From NCBI GenBank assembly GCA_041392805.1, contig JAWKLJ010000002.1, positions 1,813,001 through 1,877,000 on the forward strand: a stretch of DNA of 64,000 nucleotides, written 5' to 3'. This DNA is from Saprospiraceae bacterium. Lineage in GTDB: Bacteria; Bacteroidota; Bacteroidia; Chitinophagales; Saprospiraceae. This document shows positions 6,352 through 14,973 of this stretch, one piece after another. The position numbers and the translations under genes were made by a program. The notes beneath the pieces are model-generated. The model did not search any database. It had not been told where the DNA came from and saw nothing but the letters and a program-made list of their open reading frames with translations. Position 1 is the first letter of the stretch. Every line of letters begins with the position of its first letter.

Positions 6352-8199
6352 ATGGATATTATCAGTATCATTCAAACAGGTGTCATTAAAGGAATTGAAA
6401 ACCTTTATGGTGAAACGATCAGTGCAACAGACATTACGATGAATGCTACACGTAGTGAGTTTGAAGGCGATTTCACCATTGTTGTTTTTCCCTTTACCAA
6501 AATGGCGAAAAAAAAGCCGGAGGATATTGCCAATGAACTCGGAAACTACATCGTGTCAGCCGTCCCTCAAATTAATCGCTTTAATGTGATAAAAGGCTTT
6601 TTGAACCTGGTCATAGATGATGTTTTTTGGCAAAACCTGTTATTGTCTTCAGTGGAAAACCCTACTTTCGGTTATGCGCCATCCAATGGCCAAAAAGTAT
6701 TGGTCGAATTTTCTTCTCCCAATACGAATAAACCGCTGCACCTGGGCCATATTCGAAATATTCTACTGGGATGGTCTTCTTATAAAATATTACAAGCTGC
6801 TGGTTATGAGGTAACTAGAGTGCAGATTGTCAATGATAGAGGGATAGCAATTTGTAAAAGTATGTTGGCCTGGAAACTGCTGGGGAAGGGTACCACCCCC
6901 GCATCCGAAGGAATGAAAGGAGACCATTTTGTCGGGCAATATTATGTGAAGTTCGAACAACTTTTTCAGGAAGAATACAAAGCCTGGCAACAAACGGAGG
7001 AAGCAAAATCCATATTTGAAGAAAAAGCTCCAGCGGATGAGACCGCAGATGTCTTTTTCAAATCTTTTAAAAATACCTATTTTAACGAGTATAGCGAACT
7101 TGGACAATCGGCTCGGGCCATGTTGATCGCATGGGAAGCAGGTGATCCAGAAACCGTTGCGCTCTGGAAACAAATGAACGATTGGGTGTATGCGGGCTTT
7201 AATACTACTTACCAAAACCTGGGCGTTGCCTTTGATAAGCTATATTACGAATCCGAAACTTATCTCCTAGGAAAGTCTTCCATTGAGGAGGGCTTGCAAA
7301 AAGGTGTTTTTTATAAAAAGGAGGATGGGTCCGTTTGGATAGACCTGACCGCCGCCAAATTGGACCATAAAATTGTGCTAAGAAAGGATGGCACCTCCGT
7401 GTATTTAACCCAGGATATTGGCACGGCCCAATTGCGCTACCAAGATTTTGGTGTGGAGAAAATGATCTATGTGGTGGCTGATGAACAGAATTATCATTTT
7501 CAGGTTTTATTCGAAACAATGAAGCGACTGGGTGAACCCTATGCCGAAGGGCTACAACATTTGGCCTATGGCATGGTGGATTTACCCTCCGGTAAAATGA
7601 AGTCTCGTGAAGGAACCGTGGTTGATGCAGATGACCTGATGGCTGAAGTCATTGCTGAAGCGAAGGAGGCGTCCAGAGAAAGTAGCGAAATCAATACCTT
7701 CTCTACGGAACAGCAACAGGATATTTTTCGTAAAATAGGATTGGCTGCCCTCAAGTTTCATATTATCAAGGTGCATCCAAAGAAGCGGATGGTCTTTGAT
7801 CCTAAGGAATCTGTTGATTTACAAGGACAAACAGGTCCGTATATTCAATATTCTTATGTTCGGATCAATGGCGTTAGCCAAAGAGCGGAACGGGAAGGTG
7901 TCGATTTGATGGCTGCCCAGGCTTATGTCAACCTGGAGCCAACAGAAAGAGAGCTGCTGCGATTGGCCTACCAATTTCCGGGACTCATCCAGGAAGCCGC
8001 TGCTGCCCTGGACCCTTCAACGATTGCTAATTTTTGCTACGCTTTGGCTAAAGCCTACAGCAGATTTTGGCATGACGTTTCCATTTTTGACTCCGAGCCA
8101 TCGGCCAAAGCCTTCCGCTTGCTGTTGAGCAAATTTATTGGAAATATCCTTAAAAATGGGATGGATTTGCTGGGCATTGAAATGCCGGAAAAGATGTAA
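6352..8199 (+). CDS. argS: Arginyl-tRNA synthetase
   Basis: Class I synthetase charging tRNA-Arg. The ATG at 6352 is chosen because the longer in-frame TTG at 6310 lies inside a promoter-like element and adds residues not typical of the family. Seen: an N-terminal Add-1-like tRNA-binding domain (first ~110 residues), HLGH signature in NKPLHLGHIRN, the GKMKSREGT loop corresponding to KMSKS, and a C-terminal helical anticodon-binding domain with GQTGPYIQYSYVR before it. The 615-residue length is normal. It is followed 35 bp later by glnS in the same direction. Confidence 0.97.
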   Translation: MDIISIIQTGVIKGIENLYGETISATDITMNATRSEFEGDFTIVVFPFTKMAKKKPEDIANELGNYIVSAVPQINRFNVIKGFLNLVIDDVFWQNLLLSSVENPTFGYAPSNGQKVLVEFSSPNTNKPLHLGHIRNILLGWSSYKILQAAGYEVTRVQIVNDRGIAICKSMLAWKLLGKGTTPASEGMKGDHFVGQYYVKFEQLFQEEYKAWQQTEEAKSIFEEKAPADETADVFFKSFKNTYFNEYSELGQSARAMLIAWEAGDPETVALWKQMNDWVYAGFNTTYQNLGVAFDKLYYESETYLLGKSSIEEGLQKGVFYKKEDGSVWIDLTAAKLDHKIVLRKDGTSVYLTQDIGTAQLRYQDFGVEKMIYVVADEQNYHFQVLFETMKRLGEPYAEGLQHLAYGMVDLPSGKMKSREGTVVDADDLMAEVIAEAKEASRESSEINTFSTEQQQDIFRKIGLAALKFHIIKVHPKKRMVFDPKESVDLQGQTGPYIQYSYVRINGVSQRAEREGVDLMAAQAYVNLEPTERELLRLAYQFPGLIQEAAAALDPSTIANFCYALAKAYSRFWHDVSIFDSEPSAKAFRLLLSKFIGNILKNGMDLLGIEMPEKM

Positions 8200-8234
8200 A
8201 TATTAATTCATTTATCATTATTTATTCAGCGCAT

Positions 8235-9923
8235 ATGAGCAATGTAGAGGAAACCAAAGAATCTCTCAATTTCATTGAACAAATAATTGAGGAAGATTTG
8301 AAAAATGGGAAACACGAAGGACGGGTGCACACCCGCTTCCCCCCAGAGCCCAACGGTTACCTGCACATTGGCCACGCAAAAGCCATTGTGGTTAATTTTG
8401 AATTGGCTCAGAAATATGGTGGCAAGACCAACCTGAGGATGGATGACACCAATCCTAGTACCGAAAAAACAACTTACGTTGAAAATATCAAAAATGATAT
8501 CAAGTGGTTGGGATTCGAATGGGATGGTGAGGTATTATATGCCTCTGATTATTTTGAAGAATTGTACCAATTTGCCATTACGTTGATTAAAAAGGGCCTG
8601 GCTTATGTAGATGATTCAAGTCCTGAAGAGATTGCCGCAATGAAGGGCGAACCAACGGTGCCTGGTACAGAAAGCCCATATCGGAAAAGGGCTATTGAAG
8701 AAAATTTGACCCTGTTTGCGCAAATGCGGGCAGGCGATTTCCCTGATGGAACGCGGGTGTTGAGGGCCAAGATTGATATGACTTCTCCCAACATGCATAT
8801 GCGCGATCCTATTTTGTACCGCATCAAACACGTTACCCACCATCGAACGGGTGACGATTGGTGTATCTACCCGATGTACGATTTTGCCCACGGGCAATCC
8901 GATTCTATCGAAGGCATTACCCATTCACTCTGTTCCCTTGAGTTCCGACACCACCGTCCCTTGTACGATTGGTTTATCGAACAACTTGAGATTTTCCCTT
9001 CTCGCCAAACCGAGTTTGCCAGAATGAACGTGGCCTATATGATTACGAGTAAACGCAAGCTGCTCAAATTGGTGGAAGATCATTTCGTCACGGGCTGGGA
9101 TGACCCTAGAATGCCAACTATTGCAGGGATGCGTCGGCGTGGTTTTCCGGCTGCTGCCATTAGAGAATTCTGTCGCAGAGCAGGCGTTGCCAAACGAGAA
9201 AATGTAATTGAATTTGAACTACTCGAGTTTTTGGTAAGAGACGAACTCAATAAAAAGGCCAATCGGGTAATGGCCGTTCTCGATCCTATCAAAGTAGTGA
9301 TTACCAATTACCCTGTCGATAAGAGTGAAGAACTATTAATAGAAAATAATCCAGAAGATGAGGCAACAGGTAGCCGAATGGTTTCCTTTAGCCGGGAATT
9401 ATACATTGAAAGAGAAGACTTTATGGAAGACCCCCCAAAGAAATTCTTCCGGATGGGCCCCGGCGCCAACGTTCGCCTAAAAGGTGCTTATATTCTTCAT
9501 TGCGATGACTTCATAAAGGATGAAGCAACTGGAGAAGTCAAAGAAGTTCATTGTACTTATTTTCCTGATAGTAAAAGCGGAGAAGACACCTCTGGGGTAA
9601 AAGCAAAAGGCACCCTACATTGGGTTTCTATCCCCCATGCCCTAAAAGCAGAGGTGCGTTTATACGATCGTTTGTTTTCGGTGCCTGATCCGACCAAAGA
9701 CGAGGATAAAGATTTTCTCGAATTTTTCAATCCAGATTCTTTAAAGGTCTTGGATGAAGTTTTTGTAGAAGCGAGCCTGGCCGATGCCAAACCAGGAGAT
9801 CAACTTCAATTTATCCGAAAAGGTTATTTTACCGTAGATCAGGATAGTCAAGCGGATAAATTGGTCTTTAATTTGACCGTGAATTTAAAAGACAGTTGGG
9901 CGAAAGCACAACAATCAAAATAA
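8235..9923 (+). CDS. glnS: Glutaminyl-tRNA synthetase
   Basis: Class I synthetase charging tRNA-Gln. FPPEPNGYLHIGHAK with the HIGH motif lies at about residues 36-50, followed by NLRMDDTNP; the KMSKS equivalent is MITSKRKL. The C-terminal half carries the beta-barrel anticodon-binding domain with FMEDPPKKFFRM and GTLHWVS. Its 562 residues match the usual GlnRS length. Presence of a dedicated GlnRS means glutamine can be charged directly, without needing the amidotransferase route. It is likely cotranscribed with argS, and pyrR follows after 16 bp. Confidence 0.97.
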   Translation: MSNVEETKESLNFIEQIIEEDLKNGKHEGRVHTRFPPEPNGYLHIGHAKAIVVNFELAQKYGGKTNLRMDDTNPSTEKTTYVENIKNDIKWLGFEWDGEVLYASDYFEELYQFAITLIKKGLAYVDDSSPEEIAAMKGEPTVPGTESPYRKRAIEENLTLFAQMRAGDFPDGTRVLRAKIDMTSPNMHMRDPILYRIKHVTHHRTGDDWCIYPMYDFAHGQSDSIEGITHSLCSLEFRHHRPLYDWFIEQLEIFPSRQTEFARMNVAYMITSKRKLLKLVEDHFVTGWDDPRMPTIAGMRRRGFPAAAIREFCRRAGVAKRENVIEFELLEFLVRDELNKKANRVMAVLDPIKVVITNYPVDKSEELLIENNPEDEATGSRMVSFSRELYIEREDFMEDPPKKFFRMGPGANVRLKGAYILHCDDFIKDEATGEVKEVHCTYFPDSKSGEDTSGVKAKGTLHWVSIPHALKAEVRLYDRLFSVPDPTKDEDKDFLEFFNPDSLKVLDEVFVEASLADAKPGDQLQFIRKGYFTVDQDSQADKLVFNLTVNLKDSWAKAQQSK

Positions 9924-9926
9924 TAT

Positions 9927-9934
9927 TATCTTTG
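9927..9934 (+). promoter_or_regulatory. Candidate -7 element before pyrR
   Basis: TATCTTTG fits TAnnTTTG but ends 5 nt before the pyrR ATG. If used, the transcript would be almost leaderless; otherwise pyrR depends on readthrough from glnS. Confidence 0.3.
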
Positions 9935-9939
9935 GTGTC

Positions 9940-10500
9940 ATGGACAAGGGCCGAGTCATATTGGATCAGGAGCGTTTTTCGATTATCATCGATCGCATTT
10001 GCCATCAGCTGATTGAACGATATGATCAGTTTGATCAAACTTGTATTGTGGGTATCCAACCACGAGGGGTTTTCCTTTCAGATCGAATTTGTCAACGCTT
10101 GAAAGAAATCTTGTCTATTGACCATATTCGCTACGGTAAATTAGATATCACCTTCTACCGGGATGATTTTCGTACGCGCACCCAACCCTTGGAAGCCAGT
10201 GTCACGCAAATGAACTTTTTGGTAGACCATTTGAATGTCATTTTGGTGGATGATGTCTTGTATACCGGACGTACGATTAACGCGGCGCTGGCTGCGCTCA
10301 ACCACTATGGCCGCCCAGAGCGGGTAGAGCTTTTGGCCCTGGTCGATCGCCGCTTCAACCGCCATTTGCCGATTCAGTCCAATTACGTTGGTGTTACAGT
10401 GGATGCTGTGGACCAGGCCTATGTAAAAGTAGAATGGCGCGAAAAAGGAGCGGGAGAAGATAAAGTACTATTGTATGCCCATAAAAAAGATGCCGAATAA
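9940..10500 (+). CDS. pyrR: PyrR: uracil phosphoribosyltransferase / pyr regulator homologue
   Basis: Type I phosphoribosyltransferase-fold protein of 186 residues. The PRPP-binding loop is VILVDDVLYTGRTI, preceded by GIQPRGVFLS and the DITFYRDD flexible-loop motif typical of PyrR, and followed by LVDRRFNRHLPI. Known PyrRs bind a pyr mRNA attenuator and also convert uracil to UMP. Only 16 bp separate it from glnS, and 3 bp from pyrB, so there is no room here for a classical attenuator between the genes. It may act mainly as a salvage enzyme, or regulate another locus. Confidence 0.93.
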   Translation: MDKGRVILDQERFSIIIDRICHQLIERYDQFDQTCIVGIQPRGVFLSDRICQRLKEILSIDHIRYGKLDITFYRDDFRTRTQPLEASVTQMNFLVDHLNVILVDDVLYTGRTINAALAALNHYGRPERVELLALVDRRFNRHLPIQSNYVGVTVDAVDQAYVKVEWREKGAGEDKVLLYAHKKDAE

Positions 10501-10503
10501 GGT

Positions 10504-11430
10504 ATGGTTCAGCAATTAAGCACTCGTCATATTCTAGGTATCAAATACCTTAGCGCTGGAGATATCCGGCTCATTTTTGAAACGGCCAAAACGTTTAAAG
10601 AAGTCATCAATAGGCCCATCAAAAAGGTGCCTTCTCTTCGCGATATTACCGTTGCCAATCTGTTTTTTGAAAATTCCACCCGCACCAGGATTTCATTTGA
10701 ATTAGCGGAAAAGCGACTGTCGGCGGATATTGTTAATTTTTCAGCCTCCTCTTCTTCTGTTAAAAAAGGAGAGACTTTGTTGGATACCGTCAACAATATT
10801 TTATCCATGAAAGTGGATATGGTTGTCATGCGGCATCCAGCCCCAGGCGCTCACCATTTTCTTTCCCAACATATCAATGCCAATATCATCAATGCCGGCG
10901 ACGGCACCCATGAACATCCTACGCAAGCTTTATTGGATGCTTTTTCTATGGAAGAAAAAATAGGAGACCTGGCTGGAAAAAAAGTGGTGATTTGCGGTGA
11001 TATTTTGCACTCCAGGGTAGCCCTAAGCAATATTTTTTGTCTCCAAAAACTCGGTGCCGAAGTAAAGGTTTGTGGGCCACCTACGCTTATCCCTAAACAC
11101 ATTGACCAACTAGGTGTCAAGGTAGAATATGATATCCGAAAGGCCTTAAAATGGTGTGATGTTGCGAATATTCTTCGGATTCAATTAGAACGGCAGGACA
11201 TAAAATATTTTCCATCGCTCAGAGAATATTCTCAGTATTTTGGGGTGAATAAAGCCTTGTTGGATAGCCTGGATAAAGAAATCGTCATCATGCATCCAGG
11301 CCCTATTAATCGAGGGGTGGAGATTACAAGCGATGTGGCGGATTCCAGCCATTCTATTATTTTGCAACAGGTAGAAAACGGCGTGGCAGTGCGAATGGCA
11401 GCCCTCTATTTGTTAGCAGCTTCTCGTTGA
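10504..11430 (+). CDS. pyrB: Aspartate carbamoyltransferase catalytic subunit
   Basis: Catalyses carbamoyl phosphate + aspartate to carbamoyl aspartate, the committed step of pyrimidine synthesis. The 308 residues carry the carbamoyl-phosphate site FFENSTRTRISFE, the catalytic-loop motif GDGTHEHPTQALLD, and the C-terminal HPGPINRGVEI. It starts 3 bp after pyrR, so the two are cotranscribed. No regulatory subunit PyrI is next to it, so the enzyme is probably a trimer without allosteric chains, or associates with a dihydroorotase encoded elsewhere. Confidence 0.97.
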   Translation: MVQQLSTRHILGIKYLSAGDIRLIFETAKTFKEVINRPIKKVPSLRDITVANLFFENSTRTRISFELAEKRLSADIVNFSASSSSVKKGETLLDTVNNILSMKVDMVVMRHPAPGAHHFLSQHINANIINAGDGTHEHPTQALLDAFSMEEKIGDLAGKKVVICGDILHSRVALSNIFCLQKLGAEVKVCGPPTLIPKHIDQLGVKVEYDIRKALKWCDVANILRIQLERQDIKYFPSLREYSQYFGVNKALLDSLDKEIVIMHPGPINRGVEITSDVADSSHSIILQQVENGVAVRMAALYLLAASR

Positions 11431-11433
11431 TTT

Positions 11434-11928
11434 CAGCAAATAGACGGAAGAAAAATAAAGGATACCACTTTTGATTCGCTAAAATTTTCAAAGCAACTGA
11501 GAGAAAGGAAGACGCTTTGGAAAACCCTCCGTTTCCAGACTAGAAGTGGGAAGTGGGAAGTCGGAAAAATGGGAAAATTGCGCCCCTGAGCCTTTCCGAC
11601 TTCCGACTTTAAAACAGCGAATGTCAAAAGTCCAGTATTTCCGTCAAACTACTAAAAATAATTATTACATACTTATCGCTCTATTTTTGCCGTTTAGTTA
11701 CAAATCTAATCTCCGGTATTTTCCTCCTTTTGGTGTGACATTTTTTGTTTATCCAGTCTACACTAAACCTCAACCTTATATCTGTTTTTTTTTATTTAAT
11801 GCTTTGGAATATTATTTGGCAGATTTTTTGTTTATATAATCTTTTGGGTGTTAATGAGGTCATAAGCCATAAATGGTTTCATTTAAGCTCAAAAAGATTT
11901 ATATTACCTTAAATTAAAGCGCTTAATT
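11434..11928. other. Noncoding interval holding dispersed repeat copy 1
   Basis: No supported gene. It contains the palindromic dispersed repeat at 11511-11633. The remainder (11634-11928) is AT-rich and presumably holds the promoter of the coiled-coil gene, but I see no exact TAnnTTTG at a convincing distance. A 97-residue frame at 11546-11839 runs through the repeat and is rejected. Confidence 0.6.
11511..11633. repeat. Palindromic dispersed repeat, copy 1 (left end degenerate)
   Basis: About 123 bp. Starts gacgctttggaaaaccctcc, then gaagtggg/gtcggaaa tracts, a central gcgcccctgagcc, then complementary ttccgac tracts, and ends gcgaatgtcaaaagtcc. Copies 2 and 3 lie at 22341-22477 and 44049-44186. 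The outer GGACTTTTGAC arm present in those copies is decayed here. Confidence 0.85.
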
Positions 11929-14910
11929 ATGAGAACATTTCCACCATTTCCCCTAGTGCTCTGCTCTTTATGCTGTGTGCTTCGCCTTAGCGCGCAGGAT
12001 TGTTCAACCCTCATAGTTGATGATAGGGTAATTGGCAGCACTCACCTGTTGCAGACGGCCTCTCAGACCTTGGTGGTGAGGGGGAACTATAGTTATAACC
12101 TCGAATTGATGAGCAATGACAGAGGTATTGTCGCCCAGGTTTTTTCGAAGGGAGGGGTGGAGTTCAACCAGGATGATGAACTTATTTTTATGGATGGTAG
12201 TCAAATCAGGCGTAGTTATCGCTTTATTGGTATGGGAGAGATGCAAAGCGATAAAGGGACACCCGTTCATAAAAATACGCTACAACTTGACTTGAAAGCC
12301 GTAGAGTGGTTTGCCCGAGGAGGTATTACCACTCTTTATATCAAGAATAATATTAGCAACCAGATGCGCAAATTTACGGTGAATGAAAGCCGTCAGCACG
12401 AATTTGAGGTCTTGGCCAATTGCTTTCTAAAAACGATAGATCCTGATAAAGTTAATAATGTAGAACTAACGGATAACACCTTTACCCCCACTGCTGGGGA
12501 GACCGCCGAACCCGTGCCAGTCAGTGCCACCCCGGGTTCTGCGAAGGTGAAAAAAGTGGCCAGTATTGATGAATTAGACGACGAAGAATTGGCTGCCTTG
12601 AGAAAAGAACTCCAGGCGACTAAAGAGAAGATAAAACAAGAAATTGCAGCTGAAAAAACAAAGGCCGATCAGGTTAAGCAAACGATTCAGCAAGAAGTAA
12701 GCTTGGCTCGGGAAAAGGCAGCTGAACAAAAAAAACAGTTTGCAGAGGAGGTCTTGGAAGCGCGTAAACAATCTCAAGTAGAAATTGAAAAAGCTAGAGC
12801 TGCTATGGCTGGCGAGGTGATAGCGGCCAAAGCGAATGCGGACACGCAGATTGGCCAAATCAATGCTAGTGTCTCAGAAGCTCGGCAGCATGCCAATGAA
12901 GCTATACAGAAAGCGCAGCTCGAATCGGCTCAGGAAGTGAGTGCGATTCGACAAAGGGCTACAGACGAAATTAAGGCGGCTAAGGAGAAACTGGACTTGG
13001 CCAAACTGGAGTATTCGGATGAAGTGGCCAGTGCTCGTGAAAATTCTAATGCCGAAATTATGCGGATTAGAGAAGAGGCTGCCAAAAATGTGCAAACGGC
13101 GCGAGAACATGCCGCCAAGGAGAAAGACCAGACCATTGGGGAGGTGGTTTCTACCAAAGAATCAGCCGCTGCTCAAATCCTGAGGATAAAAGAGGAGATG
13201 GCAGCCGAAATTGCCAAAACCAGAGAGCATGCTGTGCTGGAAAAAGAAAAAATGGCCCTGGAATTGGCGGAAACCAGAAGGAAAATGGCAGAAGAAAAAT
13301 CCACCTTGGCTGCTAATAATTCTGCCGAAATAGCTGATTTGAGAGAAAATATAACCAAAGAAAAAGAAACTTTGGCCGTAGAGGTGGCGGCTGCTCGCCA
13401 AAAGGCAGCAGAAGAAATGGAAAACATCCGAACCAATGTGGGGAGTGAGAAAAAGAAAGCGGAGGCTGCGGTTGTGACTGCCCAACAACATGCTGCTACC
13501 ACCATCCAGGAAATTAACCAACAGGAGGCCACTAAAGTAGCGGAAGCAAAAGAGAAGGCACAGGCTCAACAAGAAGCTATTGCCCTGGAAGTAAAAAGTG
13601 CAAGGGAAAATGCCCAGGCAGAATTAACGAAAATTCAGGAAAACTTGCAAAAAGCTATAGCTGAAGCCAAGGCTAAAAAAGAGGAAATTGTGCAAAACAC
13701 AGCCAAGGAAGTGCAAGCTGTGCAAGATCGGGCCAAAGCAGAAATAAAGCTGGCACAAGAAGCTGCCAGCGAACAGCTAAAAAAGGCAAATGAGACGGCT
13801 ACTGTTGCCAAGGATACCTATGCACAGGATGTACAACAGGCCCAAGCGGCAGCTAAAGAACGCATGGAATCTATCCAAAAAGAGACCGCCGAGGCAATTG
13901 CACGAGCTAAAGAGCAAGAAAAAGAAACAAAAAACCTGTCGGTAGAGGAAGTGAAAACAGCTCAAGCCCAGGCTGCGGCCCAAATCAGAGCAATGCAGGA
14001 AAAGACTGCCCAAGCCATAGCCCAAGCCAGAGAAGAGGAATCAAAAGCCCTGGAAAGTGCTGCTACCCAAGTGGCAGAAGCTAAAAAGAAAGCTGCTGAA
14101 GCCATCGCCACCGTACACAAAGAAGAAGCTGACGCCGTCCGCCTGGCACGCGAAAATGCCGCCAAGGAGAGAGAAAAACTGGCCTTAGAACTGACAGCTA
14201 CCAAAGAGAAATTGACCAACGAATTGACCACACTCCGGGAAAAACAGGCTAACGAAATCAAAGTTGCCTCAGAAAATGCCGCCAAAGAAAAAGAAAGGCT
14301 TGCACTAGAGGTCCTAAAAGCCCGCGAAGATGCAACTAACAGTGTCACCGCTGCCCAGGAGACTGCCGCCAAAGAAGTGGCCACCGCTAGAAAACAATCG
14401 CTAGAGGCGGTCGCAAAAGCCAATGAAGAGGCTAACCAGAAAAAAACGCTTATTGCAGAGGAGGTAAAAGCAGCTCAGGCTGAAGGTAAACTGGCGGTGA
14501 CCGATGCACGAGAAAAAGCCCAAACGGAAGTAAACAAAGCCAGAGAAGAGGCAATTAATAAAAAGGCAGAATACCTAAAGGAAACAGAAACCTCCAGGAA
14601 ATTAAGCAACGAGGAGATTGCTAAGGCTAAAAAAGAGGCTTCAGACCTTATTTATAAAGCCAAGCAGGAGGCCAATGAGCAAATCACACAAGTAAAATCA
14701 GATGCTGCCCAAAGTATTAAGGCTGAACAGGCCATTGCGGAGACTGAAAAACAAAAGATAAAGGAAGAATTAATCTTGTATAAAAAAGAAACAGATCTGT
14801 CGAAAGCTACGCTGGAGGATTTGAAAGCCCAAATCAAAAAGGCGGAAGAAGAATTGAAAAAACGCCAGGAAGAATTGGCCAAGGCAAAAGGCAATTCTGG
14901 AAAAGGGTAA
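11929..14910 (+). CDS. Secreted giant coiled-coil protein with 40-residue internal period
   Basis: This 993-residue protein has a signal peptide (MRTF, hydrophobic core, LSAQ at ~19-22), a ~150-residue beta-rich N-terminal domain with two cysteines (near 24 and 162), a Thr/Pro linker, and an uninterrupted Ala/Glu/Lys/Gln-rich helix from about 205 to 985. Helix spacing mixes 11- and 7-residue steps. A unit with R-E-(H/N), E-K and E-(L/V) recurs exactly 40 residues apart at 392, 432 and 472, and again at 741 and 781 (3x11+7). A single helix this long would span over 100 nm. No sorting domain or membrane anchor follows the rod. A structural or cell-envelope spacer role is inference. Confidence 0.85.
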   Translation: MRTFPPFPLVLCSLCCVLRLSAQDCSTLIVDDRVIGSTHLLQTASQTLVVRGNYSYNLELMSNDRGIVAQVFSKGGVEFNQDDELIFMDGSQIRRSYRFIGMGEMQSDKGTPVHKNTLQLDLKAVEWFARGGITTLYIKNNISNQMRKFTVNESRQHEFEVLANCFLKTIDPDKVNNVELTDNTFTPTAGETAEPVPVSATPGSAKVKKVASIDELDDEELAALRKELQATKEKIKQEIAAEKTKADQVKQTIQQEVSLAREKAAEQKKQFAEEVLEARKQSQVEIEKARAAMAGEVIAAKANADTQIGQINASVSEARQHANEAIQKAQLESAQEVSAIRQRATDEIKAAKEKLDLAKLEYSDEVASARENSNAEIMRIREEAAKNVQTAREHAAKEKDQTIGEVVSTKESAAAQILRIKEEMAAEIAKTREHAVLEKEKMALELAETRRKMAEEKSTLAANNSAEIADLRENITKEKETLAVEVAAARQKAAEEMENIRTNVGSEKKKAEAAVVTAQQHAATTIQEINQQEATKVAEAKEKAQAQQEAIALEVKSARENAQAELTKIQENLQKAIAEAKAKKEEIVQNTAKEVQAVQDRAKAEIKLAQEAASEQLKKANETATVAKDTYAQDVQQAQAAAKERMESIQKETAEAIARAKEQEKETKNLSVEEVKTAQAQAAAQIRAMQEKTAQAIAQAREEESKALESAATQVAEAKKKAAEAIATVHKEEADAVRLARENAAKEREKLALELTATKEKLTNELTTLREKQANEIKVASENAAKEKERLALEVLKAREDATNSVTAAQETAAKEVATARKQSLEAVAKANEEANQKKTLIAEEVKAAQAEGKLAVTDAREKAQTEVNKAREEAINKKAEYLKETETSRKLSNEEIAKAKKEASDLIYKAKQEANEQITQVKSDAAQSIKAEQAIAETEKQKIKEELILYKKETDLSKATLEDLKAQIKKAEEELKKRQEELAKAKGNSGKG

Positions 14911-14920
14911 AAAAGAAAGT

Positions 14921-14959
14921 GCTGGAGTCATCTCAGCATAAATCCGAGATGACTCCAGC
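14921..14959. terminator. Bidirectional terminator between convergent genes
   Basis: Perfect 14-bp stem gctggagtcatctc / gagatgactccagc with an 11-nt loop, lying between the coiled-coil gene and the convergent T9SS cargo gene. No long U-run follows directly on the plus strand. Confidence 0.7.
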
Positions 14960-14973
14960 TTAAAGCCAACAGC

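Noticed and set aside
11546..11839. 97-codon plus-strand frame
   Set aside because: Starts inside the palindromic repeat; the rest is AT-rich hydrophobic filler with no family resemblance.
12574..14894. Several minus-strand frames rich in Ala, Ser, Phe and Leu
   Set aside because: Antisense shadows of the biased Lys/Glu/Ala codons of the coiled-coil gene.
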